Shown in pieces: positions 4,625-6,202 of a stretch of 6,202 bases of DNA (position 1 is the first letter of the stretch; each line of letters starts with the position of its first letter). Origin of the DNA: an uncultured Eubacterium sp. (GTDB taxonomy: Bacteria; Bacillota; Clostridia; Oscillospirales; Acutalibacteraceae). The notes under the pieces are model-generated. The model saw only the letters and a program-made list of their open reading frames with translations. It searched no databases and was not told the DNA's origin. The stretch spans positions 1-6,202 of the forward strand of contig CAMFQI010000083.1 in assembly GCA_945980015.1 (NCBI GenBank), read 5' to 3'. Both the position numbers and the translations under genes were made by a program.

Positions 4625-5584
4625 ATGGGAAAATTCGGCTGGGCGTATATCGGAAACGGAAATATTGCCCGTTCAACTGCAAATGATATTATGAAGGGCG
4701 AACACAAAATCGTTTCCGTGTATGGCAGAAATATCCAAAAAGCGCAGGCGTTTGCCGAAAAATACGGCGCAACTGCATTTGATGATTTTGAAAGGGCGGT
4801 AATGTGCGACGGCGTTGATGCAGTATATATTGCAACGCCTCATACCTCGCATCTTGAGTATGCCGTTAGGTCAATGAAGCTGGGCAAGGCGGTGCTTTGC
4901 GAAAAGCCGGTCGGCGTGTCGCTTGCCGAAGCGCAACAGATGATTGAGGTCGCAAAAGAGGAAAAAGTCTATTTTTGCGAGGCTATGTGGACTTGGTTTT
5001 CCGACGTTGCGCTGACTGTTAAGAAATGGGTGCTCGGCGGCGAAATCGGAGAAATAAAGGACGTTCAAATAAATTACGCCTTCCCCGGAATTCTTATGCC
5101 TAAAACATCGAGAGTTCTAACTCCCGAAACTGCCGGCGGCGCGCTTCTTGACATTGGTATTTACCCGATTACATATTGCTATAATCTTTTCGGCTATCCA
5201 AAAACGATAAGCTGTAAGGGTAAAATCAAAAACGGTATTGATGTCAGCGAAACAGTTGTACTCGGATATGACGGATTTAATTGTACTCTTAATATGTCGC
5301 TTTGCAAGCTTAAAGAGGATTGCCTGATTAAAGGCAGTAAGGGAAGTATCAGCCTGCCTGTATTCTTTCATATGGCTTCAAAGGCGATACTGAAAAACGA
5401 AAACGGCAGGCAGACCTTTATAGGCAAAACCGATTATCTAACCGAATTTTCAAGAGCCGCAGAGGAAATAAAGCAGGGCAAAACGCAGTCGGCTTATATC
5501 CCGTTTTGCGCAACGCTCGATTGTCTGAAAATTATGGACGAATGTCGCCGTCAAATGAAGCTCGTTTATCCGTTTGAAAAGTAA
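4625..5584 (+). CDS. Gfo/Idh/MocA-family NAD(P)-dependent oxidoreductase
   Basis: 319-residue cytoplasmic dehydrogenase, normal length for the family, which oxidises or reduces hydroxyl groups of sugars, cyclitols and related diols. An N-terminal Rossmann fold is shown by YIGNGNIARS (GxGxxA-like, residues 8-17), VYIATPHTSH follows at 67-76, and the family-defining EKP is at 93-95 with catalytic Lys94. The C-terminal domain has GGALLDIGIYPI at 171-182. Its DxGxYP form with Tyr180, rather than a DxxxH motif, resembles the dihydrodiol dehydrogenase/xylose dehydrogenase branch. Substrate unknown. ATG 4625 is preferred over the in-frame GTG 4613 because TGAGGA at 4614-4619 is the ribosome binding site for it and includes the stop codon of the HAD gene. 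Cotranscribed with that gene; terminator downstream. Confidence 0.92.
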   Translation: MGKFGWAYIGNGNIARSTANDIMKGEHKIVSVYGRNIQKAQAFAEKYGATAFDDFERAVMCDGVDAVYIATPHTSHLEYAVRSMKLGKAVLCEKPVGVSLAEAQQMIEVAKEEKVYFCEAMWTWFSDVALTVKKWVLGGEIGEIKDVQINYAFPGILMPKTSRVLTPETAGGALLDIGIYPITYCYNLFGYPKTISCKGKIKNGIDVSETVVLGYDGFNCTLNMSLCKLKEDCLIKGSKGSISLPVFFHMASKAILKNENGRQTFIGKTDYLTEFSRAAEEIKQGKTQSAYIPFCATLDCLKIMDECRRQMKLVYPFEK

Positions 5585-5593
5585 GATTTAAGC

Positions 5594-5633
5594 AAAAACA
5601 CCGATTTACATTTGTATGCTTATCGGTGTTTTT
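5594..5633. terminator. Bidirectional Rho-independent terminator
   Basis: AAAAACACCGAT (5594-5605) and ATCGGTGTTTTT (5622-5633) pair perfectly over 12 bases around a 16-base loop. The T-run lies at the plus-strand end and the A-run gives a T-run on the minus strand. It sits between two convergent genes, 9 bases after one stop and 9 before the other, so it probably serves both. Confidence 0.88.
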
Positions 5634-5642
5634 TAATATGTA

Positions 5643-6202
5643 TTATTTATATTCCGGCAGCCAACCCTTGTGTGCTTCGATAAGGTCTTCGCAAAGCGAA
5701 ACGATATCGTCTATTGAAAGCTCTGCTGCGGTATGCGGCTCCATCATAGCCGCCTGATAGATATATTCTTTCTTTTTTGTCATCGCCGCTTCGATAGTGA
5801 GAAGCTGCGGATAGATGTTTGAAGAGTTCATTGCGGCAAGCTGCAACGGTAAGGCACCGACATGACAGGGCTTTATACCGCTTGCGTCAACAAGACACGG
5901 CACCTCAACGCACGCTTCTTTCGGTAGGTTGTCGATTAGTCCGTCGTTGAGTACGTTACCGCCGATTTTGTAAAGCGTGTTGGTTGAGATAGCCTCCATA
6001 ATGTAGGACGCATATTCCTCGCTTCTTTCGTGAGTGATTTCGCCGTTTGCAAGAATAGAATCTCGTTCCTTTTCCCAGCCTGCAATCTGATTTACGCATC
6101 TTCTCGGATATTCGTCAAGCGGAATATTGAATTTTTCGATTAATTCGGGATATCGGCTTTTGATATAAAACGGATTGTATTCTGCGTTGTGCTCGCTCGA
6201 TT
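5643..6202 (-). CDS. GH4 alpha-galactosidase/alpha-glucosidase (MelA type), C-terminal part
   Basis: The last 185 residues of a glycoside hydrolase family 4 enzyme; the N-terminal NAD-binding part and start lie beyond the window's right edge. The frame is open from 6200 to the stop at 5645-5643, so the ATG at 5999 is internal. It reads SSEHNAEYNPFYIKSRYPEL at the edge, resembling the ESSEH..EY.P segment of MelA-type enzymes. Then come VEVPCLVDASGIKP, GALPLQLAAMNSSNI and LTIEAAMTKKKEYIYQAAMM, and a closing LIEAHKGWLPEYK, all typical of the GH4 C-terminal region. Family members use NAD+ and a divalent metal, usually Mn2+, in a redox-assisted hydrolysis of alpha-galactosides or alpha-glucosides in the cytoplasm. 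The Cys and His metal ligands fall outside the window. Substrate specificity is not decided. It is convergent with the oxidoreductase gene and shares its terminator. Confidence 0.9.
   Translation of the reverse strand, partial: SSEHNAEYNPFYIKSRYPELIEKFNIPLDEYPRRCVNQIAGWEKERDSILANGEITHERSEEYASYIMEAISTNTLYKIGGNVLNDGLIDNLPKEACVEVPCLVDASGIKPCHVGALPLQLAAMNSSNIYPQLLTIEAAMTKKKEYIYQAAMMEPHTAAELSIDDIVSLCEDLIEAHKGWLPEYK

Overview
The window looks like chromosome from an anaerobic, low-to-moderate GC Bacillota, probably a gut-type member of class Clostridia. The reasons are the rubredoxin/rubrerythrin peroxide chemistry, G-rich Shine-Dalgarno sites, consensus housekeeping promoters (TTGACT-17-TATAAT and TTGAAT-17-TATAAT), short Rho-independent terminators, and an intergenic repeat of a style I recall from gut Clostridia. 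No species can be named from sequence alone.

Layout. (1) 1-414, +: 3' part of a gene for a lipid-anchored extracytoplasmic rhodanese; its start lies before the window. (2) 460-3756, +: an apparent three-gene operon with its own promoter and a terminator. It encodes a rhodanese-TtcA-like fusion (ATP-pyrophosphatase with many cysteines), a LarE-type sulfur-transfer ATP-pyrophosphatase with a CxxC plus a third cysteine, and a long redox fusion (flavin reductase, rubredoxin, rubrerythrin, rubredoxin). (3) 3722-4055: a gene-free stretch rich in inverted repeats: the terminator, a 17-nt palindrome, a small repeat-like element with two hairpins, a 37-nt near-perfect palindrome, and the next promoter. 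(4) 3998-5633, +: a two-gene unit encoding a HAD-family hydrolase and a Gfo/Idh/MocA oxidoreductase, ending in a terminator that can work in both directions. (5) 5643-6202, -: the C-terminal part of a GH4 alpha-galactosidase/alpha-glucosidase (MelA type), convergent with the preceding unit.

How it may work together. The first operon couples sulfur trafficking (a persulfide-forming rhodanese and two adenylating sulfurtransferases likely to carry oxygen-sensitive Fe-S clusters) to a one-polypeptide NAD(P)H peroxidase. My inference is that the redox fusion protects or reductively supports the sulfur enzymes. The most notable single feature is that the rubrerythrin part of the fusion still has its own Shine-Dalgarno site and ATG inside the reading frame, so the locus may make both a 392-residue fusion and a 179-residue free rubrerythrin.
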